NCBI GenBank assembly: GCA_036245805.1
Contig: BTRK01000005.1
Span: forward strand, 24,903,474 to 24,967,473
DNA: 64,000 bases
Origin: Pristionchus mayeri
Taxonomy: Eukaryota > Nematoda > Chromadorea > Rhabditida > Neodiplogasteridae
Reading direction: 5' to 3'
The notes below the pieces were generated by a model that searched no databases, was not told where the DNA came from, and saw only the letters and a program-made list of their open reading frames with translations. Position 1 is the first letter of the stretch. Each line of letters starts with the position of its first letter. The position numbers and the translations under genes are program-made. Positions 61,140 through 64,000 of the stretch are shown one piece after another.

Positions 61140-61483
61140 TTGGGTTTCATGACAATCGATATTTCCAGGTTTTTCAAAAAAATGCAAGCCCTGCAGCTGA
61201 TGCAAGATCCATGGCTTGGGTGGATGACAATAGTTACGGCGCTGTTTAAGGCCATCAGAAACAAAATTACAAATACTTTTGGAACACCCCAATACACAGT
61301 GAAACTCCCCAACACAAATCTGCCGGCGTAGTCTCACGGCATTTCACTGTCCGAATTGCCGGTTTACGAAACGACTTACAGACCCCCAAACGCACTTGCC
61401 GACATTTGTCTACACTACCGAGGGAATAATTAAAAATTTGAATGATACCGTATCCATTCACATTGCCCAAGGGATGTCGGCAT

Positions 61484-61865
61484 TAGGGTGGCGAAAATGG
61501 CTCAACGGGTCGTCTTTTAGAGAGCGAGAAAGGGCCAGGAAAGGATAGAGATGATATCCTTCCCGCTGGCATAGATGAGCCTTGAGCCATTTGTGAGCCG
61601 TTTCGGACGGCTCACAAACGGCTCAGGGGAAGAGACGCGAGAGACTGTTTAGATGTGAGAGAGCAGGGAAAGGGAACTGCCAAGGGGGGGGGAGACGAGG
61701 GGAGAGACTGCCGATACTCTTGAGCCGCCAAAAACGGCTCACAAACGGCTCAGGGGTGTAAAACGGCTCGAGCCAACGAGAGGGAGGCTGTAAACCCCCT
61801 CTCAAGGATGAGCCGCGAGAAGGGGTAAACAAGACGGATATCCTTGAGCCATTCTCGCCACCCTA
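61484..61865. mobile_element. hAT-type MITE (382 bp)
   Basis: Ends TAGGGTGGCGA and TCGCCACCCTA, with GTCGGCAT exactly on both sides (61476-61483, 61866-61873). The interior repeats GAGCCGTTT and ACGGCTCAC. A different terminal family from the CATAG elements. Confidence 0.9.
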
Positions 61866-62309
61866 GTCGGCATAGGAACAAAAAACAATCGATAATTTCA
61901 ATCGATATCAGGGTTTCTGCGATGGCTTTTTTTCCGGTTCCGGTCTTGTGTACGGAGTCCATGTGCGCGCACCATGCTGCAACCTGGCGGTGGTGTAGTG
62001 TGCGGAGTCTTGGTTTTGTGTGTACGCGAAATGCCGTGAGTCTGCCTCTCTGCGCTCTCGCCATTGCCACTTCCGATCACTAACTGCCTTTTACTAAAAC
62101 ACGGACATGGTCCTGGACTGATATGGTCCTGGTTCTGGACACAGCGACAAAAGACGGCTTTCTTTATTTAATTTAGTAAAATTTTAATAGTTAGCTGATG
62201 ACATTCTGGGTTCTAAAGTGAGTGGCGAGCGGTCGAGTGCGATTTTGTCTCCCCGTCTCCGGTTCCACCCGCCCAGTGTCCCTCTCCCAGAAGCGTTGGC
62301 ACGCAGGAG

Positions 62310-64000
62310 TTGTACGCCACCACGATGGGTCGCCACTTCTACGTCGGCACCATCAATGCCAGGACGCTCGGCCCAAGGGAGAAACAGACGGAGATGGAAC
62401 TCGCCCTCGACAAGATCAAGTGGGACGTGATTGCAGTGCAGGAAGCCAGGATTGTGGGTTGCGCCTTGTTCAATCTTACATCCTCAGGCACTGTAGCCTA
62501 CCACTCGGGCGGGCCCACTGCTTCCCATGGCGTGGCATTTTTGCTTCGACCGCAACTCGCGCGCGGAGCGGTGTTCAATGGTCTCTCCCCTCGTCTGGCC
62601 ACTCTGCTCCTCCCCGACCTAAGGCTCTTCCTGGTCTGCGCGTATGCTCCTACGTCTTCCTATTATGACGACGCGTATGGAGGTTTCCTAGACCAGGTTG
62701 AGACCGCCCTGCGGAGTGCCCCAAGAGGCCATATGCCAGTTCTGGTCGGTGACTTCAACTGTCAAGTGGCGAGGGAACCTGGCAATGAAAGATTTGTCGG
62801 TAACTTCGCCTCTCCCACACCGAACTCACGCGGACGCTGCTTGACTGAGCTCTGCGTGAGGAACAGACTGCGCATCCTGAACACGTTCCCCAAGAGACGG
62901 CACGGTCGAACCTGGACATGGCGGTCCCCCCCCCCCCCCCCCAACGGCTCCACTTTCCACCAAATTGACTACGTTGCAGCGCCTACCACAGCGAGAGTAG
63001 TCAATTGTGGAGTCGTTGGCAGATTTGAGTTTAATTCGGACCATTGCCTTGTCCGGATGTGCCTCTCCATCCCTGGCAAGGCGAGGCAGAAAAGATGCAG
63101 GGAGCGGCTAGATTTCGATCGATCCGTTTTTTCTGCCAACGAATCCCTTCTCGCGTGACTGTCCCTTGCCCGCCCCAGTTCTGCCGCCGATGCCTATACT
63201 ACGGCAAAGGCTTTCATGGAGACCGCGGCAACGAACTGCTGGAGGAAGCGCCAATCCCCTTCCTGGATCTCGAGTGGAACTCGGAAGCTCCTAGCGACGC
63301 GCCATCAAATGCAATCCAACCCACAAGGAACTGTAGCCTACTCTGTTGCCTGCAAAGCTGCCCGGACGAGTCTCGTCAATGACATCAGGAAGCGAAAGGA
63401 GGCACAAGCACGACAAGCAGCAACCATGGGAAGGAGCATCGTGAAGAGCATGCTGAGTCTGCACACCTCAAAGAAGCGCCTCCTCGTCCCCGACCCTGTA
63501 ACTGGTGCTCTTTCCCAAGCAGCCACCAAGGCAGTGGTCCAGAGCTTCTTTGAGGGTCTCTACACCCCTGCAGTTCAGTTTCCACTCCCAGTGCCTCCTC
63601 AGCCTCTGGATCCCCTTCCTCCCTTCCTACCCGATGAGGTCAGCGAAGCGATGTCCCAACTCAAGTGTGGTCACTCACCCGGGTCGGATGGCATTCTCCC
63701 TGATATGCTATACCACTCGCGACACCACCTTGCCCCCGTTATCGCTGATCTACTCAACTATCTGGTAGATGGAGAGGCTGTTCCAAGCGACTTGACCGAA
63801 GCAATTGTCACTCTTCTGCACAAGAAAGGAGACCCTACTAACATTGGGAACTTCTGTCCCATCTCCCTCCTCACCGTTTCCCTGAAGACAATGACCAAAG
63901 TCATCCTTCAGAGACTCGAAACTGTGCTTGAAGAAACAGAGTCCTCGACCCAAACCGGTTTCCGGCGCGGCTATAGCACTCTCGATAACTTGAATGCCAT
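62310..64000 (+). CDS. RTE-type non-LTR retrotransposon polyprotein, runs off the window
   Basis: A single frame from 62310 to the window end, broken only by TGA at 63156-63158. The first 282 codons are an AP-type endonuclease: TINARTL, VIAVQEARI (metal-binding Glu), VLVGDFNCQV, IDYVAAP and SDHCLVRMCL. After the stop the same frame reads through a linker (AARTSLVNDIRKRKEAQARQ). It then enters the reverse transcriptase with KCGHSPGSDGILPDM, EAIVTLLHKKGDPTNIGNF and TQTGFRRGYSTLDNLNA, where the window ends. Endonuclease followed by RT in one ORF with no separate ORF1 is typical of the RTE clade. RYRPISLL is replaced by FCPISLL. A run of sixteen C near 62927 encodes a proline stretch. A diverged fragment is at 42825-43025. 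Confidence 0.9.

Noticed and set aside
61149..61331. 60-residue open frame with hydrophobic middle
   Set aside because: No homologous copy or splice context. The sequence after it (GGAACACCCCAATAC) recalls a mariner end, so it may be transposon debris.

Overview
The window is nuclear DNA from a rhabditid-type nematode. The evidence is a complete nine-exon egl-30 (Gq alpha) gene, an nlp-12 neuropeptide gene, exons of TAF4, remnants of lgg-2 (LC3/Atg8) and gar-1, short introns with TTTCAG/TTGCAG acceptors, and abundant TACGGTA-type repeats. From memory, nlp-12 and egl-30 are also close neighbours in C. elegans (cosmid M01D7), so the window may be a transposon-expanded version of that neighbourhood.

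Layout. 0-7.2 kb: repeats only, including a TTA-flanked foldback (2.2-3.2 kb), a LINE fragment, a hAT-type MITE with a perfect 8-bp target duplication (4.8-5.6 kb) and a TA-flanked palindrome (6.1-7.2 kb). 8 kb: nlp-12 (minus). 9.5-11.4 kb: a 1.9-kb palindrome. 11.7-23 kb: 0.9-kb inverted repeats, a LINE remnant split by an 18 x 44-bp minisatellite, an lgg-2 C-terminal fragment and a decayed tyrosine recombinase. 24-26 kb: a decayed DNA transposase. 29.2-31.1 kb: a broken gar-1 copy and a second, inverted lgg-2 fragment. 31.6-33.2 kb: a LINE next to two exons of an unidentified minus-strand gene. 34.8-38.4 kb: egl-30 (plus). 38.8-43.5 kb: nested palindromes. 43.7-59.6 kb: three TAF4 exons on the minus strand. 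The introns between them hold an intact-looking mariner, several palindromes and a 3.77-kb hAT-type element with compact overlapping ORFs. 59.9-61.9 kb: MITEs. 62.3 kb to the end: an RTE-type retrotransposon open except for one stop.

The host genes are unrelated in function: Gq signalling, a CCK-like neuropeptide, TFIID, and autophagy and snoRNP fragments. The main theme is transposon load. At least twenty fold-back structures are present. Several have clean target duplications (8 bp, TA, TTA/TCA/TAA) and several carry tRNA-like modules in both arms. The least explained object is the 51.9-55.7 kb element. It has about 0.85-kb arms, each encoding a related small secreted-type protein in convergent orientation, around three overlapping ORFs, the last of which looks like the tail of a hAT transposase.
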